A DNA stretch of 64,000 nucleotides from positions 62,001 through 126,000 of the forward strand of contig CAITIE010000064.1 in NCBI GenBank assembly GCA_903892355.1, given 5' to 3'. Positions 55,123 through 64,000 of this stretch are shown here, piece after piece. Positions within the stretch are counted from its first letter, which is position 1. The number at the start of each line of letters is the position of its first letter. The notes beneath the pieces were generated by a model. The model saw only the letters and a list, made by a program, of their open reading frames with translations. It was not told the DNA's origin and did no database searches. The translations under genes and the position numbers were made by a program. This stretch comes from an uncultured Pirellula sp. GTDB taxonomy: Bacteria > Planctomycetota > Planctomycetia > Pirellulales > Pirellulaceae.

Positions 55123-56667
55123 ATGCAAATCGACGACGCCAATCCCTCAACCACACTTCCCATCGAGTCGGGGCTTCCCCCTGAGCTAGATCCTCGCGAA
55201 TTTGTCTTTCTGATTGTGGATAACGATCCAGCGCATGCGAGGGCCATGACCGAGAGTTTGGAACGTGTTGGCTACCGATGCCATGTCGCCACCAGCGGGC
55301 CCGATGGCAAAAGAATGCTGGAGCAAAACACCTACGATGTCGTGATCACCGATTTGGTCATGAACGATGTCGACGGAATGCAAGTCTTGGCGTTGTCCAA
55401 GCAACTGCTGCCTGAAGCCCAAGTCGTCATGGTGACAGGGCATGCAACGGTCACCAAGGCGGTCGAGGCCATGCAGTTAGGGGCATTTAATTTCCTTGAG
55501 AAACCGATCACCCCGAATCGCTTGCGGGCAATCGCAGCCAAGGCCGTCGAAGCAGTCCAGTTGAAGCAAACCAATATCGAGCTTCGCCGCCGCTTGGATG
55601 AAAAATTTGGCTTTGAGGGGATCGTATTCGCCAGCCCCCAAATGCAGCACCTGATCGATCGACTCAAGCGAATTGCGCCGACGGATGCGACCGTTCTGAT
55701 TACCGGCGAAAGTGGTACCGGAAAGGAGATGATTGCGCGGGCTATTCATCAAAATAGCCCACGAAAAGCCAAGCGAATGGTCGCTCTCAACGTTCGTGCC
55801 GTCTCAGAGAATTTGGTCGAAAGCGAATTGTTTGGGCACGTTCGCGGTGCGTACACCGATGCGGTTACCGATCGCGAAGGTGCCTTCCAATACGCAGATG
55901 GCGGTACGCTGTTCCTCGACGAAGTCGGCGACATGCCAATGAGCACGCAGATCAAACTGCTGCGGGTTTTGGAAGAACATCAAATCACTCGGGTTGGGGA
56001 CAATAAGTCGATCAAGATCAACGTGCGGCTGATATCGGCGACCAATAGACCCCTCGAGAAATTGATCGACGATGGGCTCTTCCGCAACGATTTGTACTAT
56101 CGGATCAAGGTCGTAACGGTTCATCTGCCACCCCTTCGGGAACGCCGAGACGACATTATTCCCCTCATGGACCATTTTCGAAAGCAGTTTATCCGTCGGC
56201 ACAATCGAGGGCCCTGCAACTTTTCACCAGCGGTTACTCGCAAGTTCTATTCTTACGATTGGCCTGGGAATATCAGGCAACTTCGCAATTTTGTAGAGAC
56301 CATGGTCGTCCTCGACACCGATGGAAAACTCGATATCGATGATTTGCCACCGGAACTATCCGATCCCACGCCGTTGCTCGAGTACCATCCTTCCGTGAGC
56401 TCCGCTGCGAATCTCTCCCACCGTACGATGGAATCGGGAAGCACTTCCGAATCCGCTGCGAACGCGTCCCATGGGCTCGGCAATGGAAAAGGGTCCGAAG
56501 GTCCTAGCGAATTGGTAGGGCAAACGATGGACTCGATCGAGCGATGGGCCATCGAGGAAACCCTCAAACTCACGGCGGGCAACCGGGAGGAAGCCGCGAA
56601 AATACTCGATATCGGAGCTCGCACGCTCTATCGCAAGCTCGATAAGTACAAGCATGAAAACGAGTAG
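55123..56667 (+). CDS. NtrC-family response regulator with altered GAFTGA loop
   Basis: The 514-residue product has a receiver domain (about 28-145; FLIVDNDPAHA, phospho-acceptor Asp77 in VVITDLVM, and GHATVTKAV, FLEKPI). An AAA+ domain with Walker A GESGTGKE and Walker B GGTLFLDEVGDMP follows, with LISATNRPLEKLIDDGLFRNDLYYRIKV. A C-terminal Fis-type helix-turn-helix (LKLTAGNREEAAKILDIGARTLYRKLDKY) ends it. The sigma-54 contact motif GAFTGA is replaced by GAYTDA at 242-247, so normal sigma-54 activation is doubtful. No histidine kinase gene is adjacent in the window. Confidence 0.92.
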   Translation: MQIDDANPSTTLPIESGLPPELDPREFVFLIVDNDPAHARAMTESLERVGYRCHVATSGPDGKRMLEQNTYDVVITDLVMNDVDGMQVLALSKQLLPEAQVVMVTGHATVTKAVEAMQLGAFNFLEKPITPNRLRAIAAKAVEAVQLKQTNIELRRRLDEKFGFEGIVFASPQMQHLIDRLKRIAPTDATVLITGESGTGKEMIARAIHQNSPRKAKRMVALNVRAVSENLVESELFGHVRGAYTDAVTDREGAFQYADGGTLFLDEVGDMPMSTQIKLLRVLEEHQITRVGDNKSIKINVRLISATNRPLEKLIDDGLFRNDLYYRIKVVTVHLPPLRERRDDIIPLMDHFRKQFIRRHNRGPCNFSPAVTRKFYSYDWPGNIRQLRNFVETMVVLDTDGKLDIDDLPPELSDPTPLLEYHPSVSSAANLSHRTMESGSTSESAANASHGLGNGKGSEGPSELVGQTMDSIERWAIEETLKLTAGNREEAAKILDIGARTLYRKLDKYKHENE

Positions 56668-56709
56668 CGAACCGCTCGGGGCATCCTGGATTCAATCGGA
56701 GTTTCCATC

Positions 56710-57084
56710 ATAGAAGCCGACGATGAGCTTTGCCTTTGCTTCCATGTCTCATGGAGAAAAGTTCTCAACTACATTCGTGTCCACAGGATTCGAACCCCCA
56801 GTCAATTGCACGAATGCGGAGGGGCTGGAACGGGTTGTGGTTGGTGTCGCAAGCAATTGGAACGCTTGACGGCTCTCTGCGCCGAGAATCCTCCTCGTCC
56901 CGACGCGATCGATGAATGGCTTAGGCAGCAAACCCCCAATAAGAAAAAGTACTCTCAGGGGCGTGAGGTCTACCGAGCGATGAAAGATTCGGTTGGGGAT
57001 GGCGGGGATCCCGTCAATCCGCCGGCTGTTCCCCCAGACCCCCTATCCGCCCCAGATGTTCCACCGAATGAATCTGCTCGCTGA
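56710..57084 (+). CDS. BFD-like [2Fe-2S]-binding protein, non-standard start
   Basis: Only an in-frame TTG at 56806 would count as a usual start, but it falls inside the conserved domain. Reading upstream, the frame continues as DELCLCFHVSWRKVLNYIR then TPSQLHECGGAGTGCGWC. This is the BFD-like [2Fe-2S] domain with cysteines CxC plus CxxC (56731-56739 and about 56830-56842). Between the NtrC stop (56665) and the CLC there is no ATG, GTG or TTG. ATA at 56710 (8 bp after GGAG) or ATC at 56707 are the best candidates. From ATA the product has 124 residues, with a Pro-rich C-terminal tail. A role as a bacterioferritin-associated ferredoxin-like regulator is possible but unproven. Confidence 0.65.
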   Translation: MEADDELCLCFHVSWRKVLNYIRVHRIRTPSQLHECGGAGTGCGWCRKQLERLTALCAENPPRPDAIDEWLRQQTPNKKKYSQGREVYRAMKDSVGDGGDPVNPPAVPPDPLSAPDVPPNESAR

Positions 57085-57420
57085 ACTTTAAAAAACGAGC
57101 GCGGAAACCAACGGTATCGAACAGAGCGAAAGCGATGCGACGAATTGTCGCGAATCGGCAGCATGGCCGAGAAAACCAACAGAATGCATCGAAAACCGTC
57201 GATGCCACAGCGTCCGGAATGCATTGTTTTTCGTGGCCATCTTTTGCGAACTTCGGGTAGTCAGTACACTTCGTGGTCGTCAGAAGATGCGTTATTTGTG
57301 GCGCGGCAGAGGTTGTCGTCCCACGCACCTGCATCAACCGTATCGATTATCTACCGTTATCTACCGTCTCGATTTTTTATCTACCGTCTCGATTTTTTCG
57401 CAGATACTCGTCTTTCAAAT
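57085..57420. other. 336-bp region upstream of the alternative complex III operon
   Basis: It should hold the operon promoter. The actA frame is open further upstream to 57145 but that extension has no family similarity and includes the repeats described at 57359-57398. No clear promoter motif was assigned. Confidence 0.3.
57359..57398. repeat. perfect 20-bp tandem duplication before actA
   Basis: ATCTACCGTCTCGATTTTTT occurs at 57359-57378 and 57379-57398 with no mismatch; a partial ATCTACCGT precedes it at about 57349-57357. It ends 22 bp before the actA ATG, in the likely 5' leader. It may influence leader folding or be a simple slippage product. Confidence 0.8.
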
Positions 57421-58113
57421 ATGTCCCAACGATTCCTATTCCCCAGATGGACCAATAAATTCTTGGCCCTTTTGGGTGTATTGATCCTCGCCGGCGGTGC
57501 CTACGCGAGCGTTTTGTTCTTGGGCGTAACTAGCCCAGAAACTCTCAACACCGGGTACCGACCGCTCCAACCGGTTCCTTTCAGCCATGCGTTGCATGCT
57601 GGGGAATTGAAGATGGATTGCAAGTACTGCCATGTTTCGGTCGACAAATCGGCTCATTCGCAGATTCCGGCCACGCAAACGTGCATCAACTGCCACAGTC
57701 CAAAGACGGCGGCAGGGGCACCTAAGTTGTCGGCGATCCATTCGGAGTCTCCGAAGTTGAAGCCTGTGCGCGAGAGTTGGCGGACTGGGGAGTCGGTGGA
57801 CTGGGTCCGGATTCACCGGTTGCCCGACTATGTTTATTTTAACCATTCGGCTCACGTGAACCGCGGGGTTTCCTGCGTTACCTGTCACGGTCGCGTCGAT
57901 CAAATGGACATTGTGTACCAGGCCAAGAATCAATCGATGGCTTGGTGTTTGGACTGCCACCGAAATCCTGACCCTCACCTTCGGCCGGTGGAAGAGGTGA
58001 CCAACTTGGCTTGGTCTGCAGGCAGCGAAGAAAAACAATTGGCGCTCGGCGCAGAGCTGAGAAAAGCGAACAACATCAATCCTCAAACGAATTGCGCGGT
58101 TTGTCACCGATGA
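57421..58113 (+). CDS. actA: alternative complex III pentahaem cytochrome subunit
   Basis: ATG 57421 was chosen over the longer frame because a single N-terminal membrane anchor follows directly (about 13-35). The 230-residue product has five CXXCH motifs: CKYCH 67-71, CINCH 88-92, CVTCH 152-156, CLDCH 176-180 and CAVCH 225-229, the pentahaem pattern of ActA. It accepts electrons from ActB on the periplasmic side of the quinol:cytochrome c oxidoreductase. Its stop overlaps the actB start as ATGA, so the two are translationally coupled. Confidence 0.93.
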   Translation: MSQRFLFPRWTNKFLALLGVLILAGGAYASVLFLGVTSPETLNTGYRPLQPVPFSHALHAGELKMDCKYCHVSVDKSAHSQIPATQTCINCHSPKTAAGAPKLSAIHSESPKLKPVRESWRTGESVDWVRIHRLPDYVYFNHSAHVNRGVSCVTCHGRVDQMDIVYQAKNQSMAWCLDCHRNPDPHLRPVEEVTNLAWSAGSEEKQLALGAELRKANNINPQTNCAVCHR

Positions 58114-61100
58114 GTCTATCTGGGACCGAACACAGAACTCGGTATTTTCGCAGCCTAGACGAGCTTCAGAAAACACCAGAGTTCGAACAGTTTCTTAGTC
58201 GTGAATTTCCTCAAGCGGCATCGGAGTTTCCCGAAGGGGTTTCTCGCCGGCGCTGGCTGCAGTTGATGGGTGCGTCTCTTGCGCTCGGTGGGCTTTCGGG
58301 CTGCCGGTACAACCGCGAAGAGGTTGCAGCCTTTGTGATGCGGCCAGAAGGTCGTGTGCCCGGTGTTCCGGAGCATTTCGCAACGAACTTTGAATGGGCT
58401 GGGCGCGTGGTGCACGCGTTGGTTGCAAACCTGGATGGGCGTCCGGTCAAGGTCGATGGCAACCCGGAGCATCCGGCGTACGCAAACGTCCAATCCAAGG
58501 AGTTCGCGGAGAACAAGAAGCTCGCATCGGCGGGTTCTGATGTTTTCACCCAGGCCTCGATTTTGTCGCTCTACGATCAAGACCGGGTCGAGTTGGTGTT
58601 GCAGCGCGATGCAGCGCAAGCGAAGCCTAAGATCGCTAATTCGGATATTCTTGAAGATCGCGATGACAGTTGGGCTGTATTCAAGCAGTACCTCGCTTCG
58701 GCCTCCGGGCGTCTCGGCGATGGCAAGGGGTTGGCGATTCTTGTTGAGCCCTCGCGCAGCCCATCGCGACGTCGCGTGCTGGCGGAGGTTCTGAAAAAGT
58801 ATCCCGCGGCTACGGTCGTGCGATACGAATCGGTTTACTCCGGGAATGTGTCCAAGGCTCTCGATGCGGTCGGCGCCGTTGGAACGACCATGAGCTTTGA
58901 CTTGGATCAAGCCAGAGTCATTGTTTCGCTGGATTCAGACTTGTTTGGCTCTGATCCAAATTCTGTTCATTATGCTCGTCAGTTTGCAAATCATCGGTCT
59001 CCTAATGGTCCGTGGATGAATCGGCTGTATGTGGCTGAGTCGCAGTATTCGGTGACCGGTACAGCGGCGGATTTCCGGCTTGCGGTTCAGTCGTCTCAGA
59101 TTGCTGCGTTGCTTCGAGGAATCGAAGAAGCGATCGACGCGGGGACGATTGTCGAAGACAAGGAGGAGGGCAAGAGCTACGACAAACTCACGGAGGCAGA
59201 GAAGGTTTCCCGTGTTGTCGAGTCCATTGCGAGTGATTTGCTGGCGAACAAGGGGGCGGCGGTGCTGAGCGTCGGTTCGCACCAACCGCTGAATGTCCAA
59301 GTTGCCGCGCTTCGCATCAATGCCAAGCTTGGGAATATCGGCAAGACTCTGTTGCTGCACGAGATTCCGAATGAGCTCCAGGGTATTGCCTCGGTCAAGC
59401 TCGATGATTTTGTGAACCGCGCTGGGGATTTCGATAAGCTTTGGATTTTTGCACCGAACCCTGTTTTCTCCGTTGCGGGTGATGTTGATCTCGCCGGCGC
59501 GATGAAGCTAATCGGTGACAAAAATGGGGATGTCGTCTACCTCTCCAGCTACGACGATGAGACAGCGCAGTATGCTCGTTGGGTTGTTCCCGAGACGCAT
59601 CCGTTAGAGTCCTGGGGGGATGTGCGCGGTTTCGATGGCACCTATGGGATTTGCCAGCCTGCGATCGATCCATTGCTCAGCGGAAAGAGTGCGGTTGAGG
59701 TGATGTCGATGCTCGCCGGGTTGCCGGTAGTCGACGGGCAGACCATAGTTAAGGAGACGGCGGCTGCGATAGCTGGTGGCAAGCTCGATGATCGCACTTG
59801 GCGTGAGTCGCTCCATGCTGGGTACATGCCGAATACGACTGCCAAGCAGTACACGGGTGAGATCAAGGCGGACGTCAAGGTTTTGATGGCCGATAAGCTG
59901 ACCACCCGCAACTACGAACTGCCGGACAGTGGCGTAAAGCTGGGGTTGGACAAGGCTAATCTCGAAGTATTGATTTTGCCGAGCGATACGATCTATGACG
60001 GTCGTGTGGGGAACAATGGTTGGTTGCAGGAGTGTCCGGCCCCAGTGACGAAGCTCGCGTGGGATAACGCGGCGATTTGTTCTCCTTCGACTGCGGCCCA
60101 ATTGGGGCTCAAGCAAGGGGAGTTGGTGTCGTTGCAGCTGGGAGACGCGAGGGTCAAGCTGCCTGTTTTCTTGGTTCCTGGTCACGCAGAAGGTTCCTTT
60201 ACCGTGAACCTGGGTTATGGACGGATCAAGGAGTATGGGGCTTCGATTGCCGGTGCTGTCGGGACCAATTTGGCTCCGTTTCGCCGATGGAATCAAGCGG
60301 CCATTTACACCGGTATCTCGGCGATTTCGACGAATGAGCCGTACCGCTTGGCGACCAGCCAAGACCACTTTGCGATGGATGATCTCGGTATGGGGGAAAC
60401 CGCAAAGCGGGCGCCTCAGTTGATCCGAGAAGGAACATTGCACGAGTACAAAGAGAAACCAAAGTTCACGAAAGATATTGTTGAGCACCACTTTGACAAC
60501 AATTCCCTTTGGCAAGAGCCCAAGGTGGATGAGAATCACAAGTGGGGCATGGCGATCGACTTGAACAAGTGCATCGGTTGCAACGCGTGCGTTGTTGCTT
60601 GCCAAGCTGAAAACAATGTGCCGATCGTTGGTAAGGAGCAGATGATTCGCGGCCGTGAGATGCATTGGCTCCGAATTGATCGCTACTTCCAAGCGGACGT
60701 CGATCCGAACTCATCGCTCGAGAATTTGCATACGCCGGTCGATCCCAAAGTCGTCATGCAACCGATGGCGTGTGCGCATTGTGAGACGGCACCGTGCGAA
60801 CAAGTTTGCCCGGTTGCGGCGACGGTTCACACCGAGGAAGGTATCAACGCGATGGCTTACAACCGTTGCATCGGTACTCGGTACTGCGCGAACAACTGCC
60901 CTTACAAAGTGCGTCGGTTTAACTACTTCAATTACAACACCGAGTACGGGTATTTCTACGGTTGGCAAGACAAACGCGAGCAAGCTTCGAAGAAGTTGCA
61001 GTCGTTGGTTCTGAACCCAGAAGTAACGGTGCGAGGTCGAGGTGTTATGGAGAAGTGTACGTACTGCATCCAGCGTGTGCAGAACGGCAAAATCTACAGC

Positions 61101-61415
61101 CGCACCAAGGGTGACGGTCTTGTTCACGACGGCGATATCCAGTCGGCTTGCCAGCAAGCGTGCCCAACGGGTGCGATCGTTTTTGGCAATTTGAACGACA
61201 AGACCAGTCGCGTGTATCAGTTGCACAATGACGCCAGGGCTTATGCGGTTCTCGAAGAACTAAACATCAAGCCCCGGACGTTGTATCTCTCGCGAATCCG
61301 CAATATTCCAAAGCGGCTCGCAACCCATAGTCAGCTCCATCCCTCGAGACCGGGGGAAGAGGGCAATCACGAAGACCACTCGCATTCATCAGGTGACCAT
61401 GGCCACCATAGCTAG
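58110..61415 (+). CDS. actB: alternative complex III iron-sulfur/molybdopterin-like subunit
   Basis: The frame extends upstream inside actA, but ATG 58110 (ATGA overlap) is the likely start; the product has 1101 residues. A twin-arginine signal with lipobox-like end ([21 protein letters not shown]) is followed by a molybdopterin-oxidoreductase-like domain of about 730 residues without cofactor ligands. A ferredoxin-like domain then carries four cysteine clusters: [11 protein letters not shown] from residue 821, [26 protein letters not shown] and CTYC with CQQACPTGA. These would bind three [4Fe-4S] and one [3Fe-4S] clusters by the family pattern. It passes electrons from quinol to ActA. Confidence 0.93.
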   Translation: MSLSGTEHRTRYFRSLDELQKTPEFEQFLSREFPQAASEFPEGVSRRRWLQLMGASLALGGLSGCRYNREEVAAFVMRPEGRVPGVPEHFATNFEWAGRVVHALVANLDGRPVKVDGNPEHPAYANVQSKEFAENKKLASAGSDVFTQASILSLYDQDRVELVLQRDAAQAKPKIANSDILEDRDDSWAVFKQYLASASGRLGDGKGLAILVEPSRSPSRRRVLAEVLKKYPAATVVRYESVYSGNVSKALDAVGAVGTTMSFDLDQARVIVSLDSDLFGSDPNSVHYARQFANHRSPNGPWMNRLYVAESQYSVTGTAADFRLAVQSSQIAALLRGIEEAIDAGTIVEDKEEGKSYDKLTEAEKVSRVVESIASDLLANKGAAVLSVGSHQPLNVQVAALRINAKLGNIGKTLLLHEIPNELQGIASVKLDDFVNRAGDFDKLWIFAPNPVFSVAGDVDLAGAMKLIGDKNGDVVYLSSYDDETAQYARWVVPETHPLESWGDVRGFDGTYGICQPAIDPLLSGKSAVEVMSMLAGLPVVDGQTIVKETAAAIAGGKLDDRTWRESLHAGYMPNTTAKQYTGEIKADVKVLMADKLTTRNYELPDSGVKLGLDKANLEVLILPSDTIYDGRVGNNGWLQECPAPVTKLAWDNAAICSPSTAAQLGLKQGELVSLQLGDARVKLPVFLVPGHAEGSFTVNLGYGRIKEYGASIAGAVGTNLAPFRRWNQAAIYTGISAISTNEPYRLATSQDHFAMDDLGMGETAKRAPQLIREGTLHEYKEKPKFTKDIVEHHFDNNSLWQEPKVDENHKWGMAIDLNKCIGCNACVVACQAENNVPIVGKEQMIRGREMHWLRIDRYFQADVDPNSSLENLHTPVDPKVVMQPMACAHCETAPCEQVCPVAATVHTEEGINAMAYNRCIGTRYCANNCPYKVRRFNYFNYNTEYGYFYGWQDKREQASKKLQSLVLNPEVTVRGRGVMEKCTYCIQRVQNGKIYSRTKGDGLVHDGDIQSACQQACPTGAIVFGNLNDKTSRVYQLHNDARAYAVLEELNIKPRTLYLSRIRNIPKRLATHSQLHPSRPGEEGNHEDHSHSSGDHGHHS

Positions 61416-62862
61416 TTCCTACAATCCGAGAGAAATCGACAACACGAACGACATTCCTGGTCGTCGTGCACCGCTGATCACCGGGAATCAAACCTATACC
61501 TCGGTGACCGAGATGGTTTGCCGAGTGGCCGAGGATCCGCAGCCAAAGATTTGGTGGATCCTGTTCGGGTTCTCGTCGCTCACAGCGGTGATGTTTTTGT
61601 CGTTGATCGCCTTCTTGATTTACAAGGGGGTTGGTATCTGGGGTAACATGAGCCCGGTGTTCTGGGCGTGGCCGATCGTGAACTTCGTGTTCTGGGTCGG
61701 TATTGGTCACGCGGGTACGCTGATTTCTGCGATCTTGTTTTTGTTCCGTCAGAACTGGCGTACGAGCATCAACCGTGCGGCGGAAGCGATGACGATTTTC
61801 GCGGTCATCTGTGCCGGGATATACCCTGGGATTCACGTCGGTCGTGCTTGGCTCGCGTTTTGGTTGTTGCCGTACCCTAGTTTGAACCTATGGATGTGGC
61901 CGCAATTCCGCAGCCCGCTCCTGTGGGACGTGTTTGCGGTTGGTACGTACGCATCGACATCGCTGGTGTTCTGGTACATGGGGATGATTCCCGACTTGGC
62001 TACCTACCGTGATCGGAGCAAATCGCCGTTTCGCCGGATGGTTTACAGTCTGCTCTGCTTGGGTTGGACTGGATCGTCCCGACATTGGTTGGTTTACGAA
62101 AAAGCGTACACCATTCTGGCAGCATTGGCGGCACCGCTGGTTCTTTCGGTGCATACGGTTGTTAGTTTCGACTTCGCCGTTTCGCAGCTACCAGGCTGGC
62201 ACACCACGATTTTCCCACCGTACTTCGTTGCAGGTGCTATCTTCTCCGGCTTCGCGATGGTGGTGACTTTGTTGGTTCCAATGCGGAAGATTTACAAGCT
62301 TGAGAATCTCATCACACTCCGGCACTTGGATAACATGAACAAGATCATCCTGGCCACGGGGTCGCTGGTTGGTCTAGCTTATGGCACAGAGTTCTTCATG
62401 GCTTGGTATAGCCAAAATCAGTACGAGAGCTTCACGTTCATCAACCGAGCATTCGGTCCGTATTGGTGGGCTTACTGGATCATGGTCACCTGCAACGTAA
62501 TTTCGCCGCAGTTGTTTTGGTTCAAGTGGATGCGGACCAACGTCGTCGCGATGTGGATCGTTTCGATCTTCGTTAATATCGGGATGTGGTTCGAGCGGTT
62601 TGTGATCACGGTGACCTCCTTGAGTCGCGACTTCTTGCCAGCGTCGTGGGGGTACTACAACCCGACGATGTATGACGGATTGATGTTCTTCGGCAGTTTC
62701 GGCGTGTTCATGACACTTTACTTGCTCTTTTGCAAGTTCCTTCCGACGATCGCGATCTCGGAAGTGAAAGGTGTCATGGCTGCTTCGGAGCATGCCGCCC
62801 ACGTCGAAGCTGAATTGTTGGGTGAGGCTCACGGCCATGGACATCATGGGGCGGGGCACTAG
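61399..62862 (+). CDS. actC: alternative complex III NrfD-like quinol-binding subunit
   Basis: ATG 61399 was preferred over GTG 61393; it overlaps the actB stop by 17 bp and gives 487 residues. Eight to ten transmembrane helices of the NrfD/PsrC type are visible, including [68 protein letters not shown] in part, and [10 protein letters not shown]-like loops. ActC is the quinol-oxidising membrane subunit. The C-terminus is His-rich ([10 protein letters not shown]). A 12-bp hairpin stem follows in the 160-bp gap before actD. Confidence 0.93.
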   Translation: MATIASSYNPREIDNTNDIPGRRAPLITGNQTYTSVTEMVCRVAEDPQPKIWWILFGFSSLTAVMFLSLIAFLIYKGVGIWGNMSPVFWAWPIVNFVFWVGIGHAGTLISAILFLFRQNWRTSINRAAEAMTIFAVICAGIYPGIHVGRAWLAFWLLPYPSLNLWMWPQFRSPLLWDVFAVGTYASTSLVFWYMGMIPDLATYRDRSKSPFRRMVYSLLCLGWTGSSRHWLVYEKAYTILAALAAPLVLSVHTVVSFDFAVSQLPGWHTTIFPPYFVAGAIFSGFAMVVTLLVPMRKIYKLENLITLRHLDNMNKIILATGSLVGLAYGTEFFMAWYSQNQYESFTFINRAFGPYWWAYWIMVTCNVISPQLFWFKWMRTNVVAMWIVSIFVNIGMWFERFVITVTSLSRDFLPASWGYYNPTMYDGLMFFGSFGVFMTLYLLFCKFLPTIAISEVKGVMAASEHAAHVEAELLGEAHGHGHHGAGH

Positions 62863-62873
62863 AAGGATATAGA

Positions 62874-62904
62874 CGGTAGTGTCGGAGGAATCCCGACGCT
62901 GCCG
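62874..62904 (+). promoter_or_regulatory. intercistronic hairpin between actC and actD
   Basis: Bases 62874-62885 pair with 62893-62904 to form a 12-bp stem with a 7-base loop (AGGAATC), including two G-U wobbles. It starts 12 bp after the actC stop and no T-run follows. It is therefore more likely an RNA stability or processing element that sets the actC/actD ratio than an intrinsic terminator. Confidence 0.5.
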
Positions 62905-63022
62905 GATTCAAGCAGGGAAACCTGCGGAATAGAAAGCGCTCGCTAGAACTCGGACGAATCTGAGCGAAGCGAGCAGAAAACCATAAGATACAATTGGGCG
63001 CGGATACAACTCGATAACCATT

Positions 63023-64000
63023 ATGAGTGAACACAAGCCACGAAAAACCAGTGAACCGAAGCCACCACGTTCGACGGGGTGGGTTGCGGAGTTTTCCAAC
63101 GAGCATGCGTTGCTTGAAGCGGCTCGCAAGGTTCGTGATTCAGGGTACACCAAGACCGATGCGTTCACACCATTTCCGGTGCACGGAATCGATGAGGCTC
63201 TCGGTATCAAGCCGACGATTTTGCCTTTCATCGTTCTATGTGCGGGTACAACAGGTCTTTTGACAGCCCTGCTCATGCAGTGGTGGATGAATGGTGTTGA
63301 TTACAAGTACATCATTTCGGGCAAACCCTTCGGGATAACACCGGCCTCGATTCCGGTCTCCTTTGAATTAACCATTCTGTTCTCCGCCTTCACGTCGGTA
63401 TTTGGGATGTTGGCCCTCAATGGCTTGCCACGGTTGAGCAACCCCATTTTCACCAACCCGCGATTCGACCGAGCAACCAATGATAGGTTCTTTCTGTACG
63501 TCGACGCGGGTGATCGCTATTACAACCGCGAATCGGTAAAAGAGCTGCTTTCGTCGGCTCATCCGGATTCGCTTGACGAAGTGATGGAGGATCCCTCGCC
63601 GACCACGTTGCCGCGACCGATTTGGCTGGGAGCCTTGTTGCTCGTGCTGACCGGTTTGATCCCAGCGATGATCGTTCTCAACATGCGAGCTGGATTTAGC
63701 GACCTGCCTCGATGGCACGTCTTCTTTGACATGGACTTCCAGCCCAAGAAGAAGCCGCAGCAAACGACCACGATTTTCGCCGATGGACGAACCATGCGTC
63801 CTCAGGTTGAGGGAACGATCGCCCGGGGTCAATTGACCGAGCAAGATCCGTTTTACCTGGGTTGGGATCCCTCCAAAGTGACCTTAGCAGAGGTCCGAAA
63901 CCCGATCTTGGTATCGACCCAAGACACTGCAGCTCAGGACCCAGTTCCGGCGCAGGACCCGATTCCAGCGACAGAACCTGCCAAGGCAGAATCCGCTGCG
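63023..64000 (+). CDS. actD: alternative complex III ActD subunit, apparently fused to ActE-like domain (3' truncated)
   Basis: The ATG at 63023 opens a frame that runs without stop to the window end (326 codons). The first part matches ActD (DUF3341): TGWVAEFSNEHALLEAARKVRDSGY, FTPFPVHGIDEALGIK, two transmembrane helices (FIVLCAGTTGLLTALLMQW; LTILFSAFTSVFGMLAL), and DRFFLYVDAGD. A third membrane helix near residue 200 is followed by IFADGRTMRPQVEGTIARGQL and DPFYLGWD. This is the sequence that usually begins the monohaem ActE cytochrome. The frame thus seems to join ActD and ActE; its haem motif would lie beyond the window. Confidence 0.85.
   Translation, partial: MSEHKPRKTSEPKPPRSTGWVAEFSNEHALLEAARKVRDSGYTKTDAFTPFPVHGIDEALGIKPTILPFIVLCAGTTGLLTALLMQWWMNGVDYKYIISGKPFGITPASIPVSFELTILFSAFTSVFGMLALNGLPRLSNPIFTNPRFDRATNDRFFLYVDAGDRYYNRESVKELLSSAHPDSLDEVMEDPSPTTLPRPIWLGALLLVLTGLIPAMIVLNMRAGFSDLPRWHVFFDMDFQPKKKPQQTTTIFADGRTMRPQVEGTIARGQLTEQDPFYLGWDPSKVTLAEVRNPILVSTQDTAAQDPVPAQDPIPATEPAKAESAA

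Noticed and set aside
56783-56800. GGGGGTTCGAATCC on the minus strand resembling a tRNA T-arm
   Set aside because: The T-stem does not pair and no other tRNA arms are found; the bases are coding for the BFD-like protein.
57145-57420. N-terminal extension of actA to an upstream start
   Set aside because: The extension has no similarity to ActA and reads through the tandem repeats; the membrane anchor begins right after ATG 57421.
58155-58910. 251-codon ORF on the minus strand inside actB
   Set aside because: Antisense shadow of actB with no domain or start signal.
59604-60692. 362-codon ORF on the minus strand inside actB
   Set aside because: It is fully antisense to a gene with clear iron-sulfur motifs, has no recognisable domain, and is explained by codon bias of actB.
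62874-62904. Intrinsic terminator after actC
   Set aside because: The stem is good but no T-run follows, and actD continues the same operon.

Overview
The window looks like a piece of a planctomycete chromosome, most likely a Rhodopirellula-like member of the Pirellulaceae. The reason is a dense set of families that are expanded in that group: secreted PVC-type c-type cytochromes, DUF1501 + DUF1549/DUF1553 and DUF1552 + DUF1592 gene pairs, an ECF sigma factor translationally coupled to a Ser/Thr kinase, ThuA-like proteins, and an alternative complex III. No rRNA, tRNA, CRISPR array, insertion sequence or phage gene was recognised. Genes are loosely spaced and often convergent.

Layout. 1-14.5 kb: a truncated haem/HEAT-repeat protein, a ThuA protein, an esterase, a DUF1552/DUF1592 pair, a sigma factor-kinase-small ORF operon, and a DUF1549/DUF1553-DUF1501 pair. 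14.9-16.3 kb: an APC-type permease. 16.3-31 kb: a carbohydrate region. Leftward run ceramidase-like hydrolase, MFS transporter, DapA-family aldolase and enolase-superfamily sugar-acid dehydratase; rightward run an IclR regulator, a sugar ABC ATPase, a permease with an unusual inserted periplasmic segment, a GH32 fructanase, a PAS-AraC regulator and a GH9 glucanase. 31-39.8 kb: a very large beta-propeller/di-haem/ankyrin fusion preceded by a decayed PQQ-propeller gene, then a second DUF1501-DUF1549/1553 pair. 40-46 kb: homoserine dehydrogenase, a phosphoglycerate-mutase-like proposed homoserine kinase and threonine synthase, interrupted by DUF4404 and a haem-motif toroid protein. 46-54.9 kb: a small cytochrome, a fatty acid desaturase, a large PVC dehydrogenase/cytochrome, an esterase, DUF3293, an unknown protein and an AroH chorismate mutase. 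55-57 kb: an NtrC-like response regulator with a changed GAFTGA loop and a BFD-like [2Fe-2S] protein lacking a standard start codon. 57.4-64 kb: actA-actB-actC-actD of alternative complex III; the last gene runs off the window and appears to continue into ActE-like sequence.

How it fits together. The secreted cytochrome/DUF pairs, esterases, GH32, GH9 and transporters suggest an aerobic heterotroph degrading polysaccharides, with electrons from quinol passing through alternative complex III. The window is also notable for many short, nearly perfect tandem duplications (9-21 bp), mostly between genes, and for one clear gene remnant (34392-34589). All functional statements come from motif reading and gene context; no database search was run.
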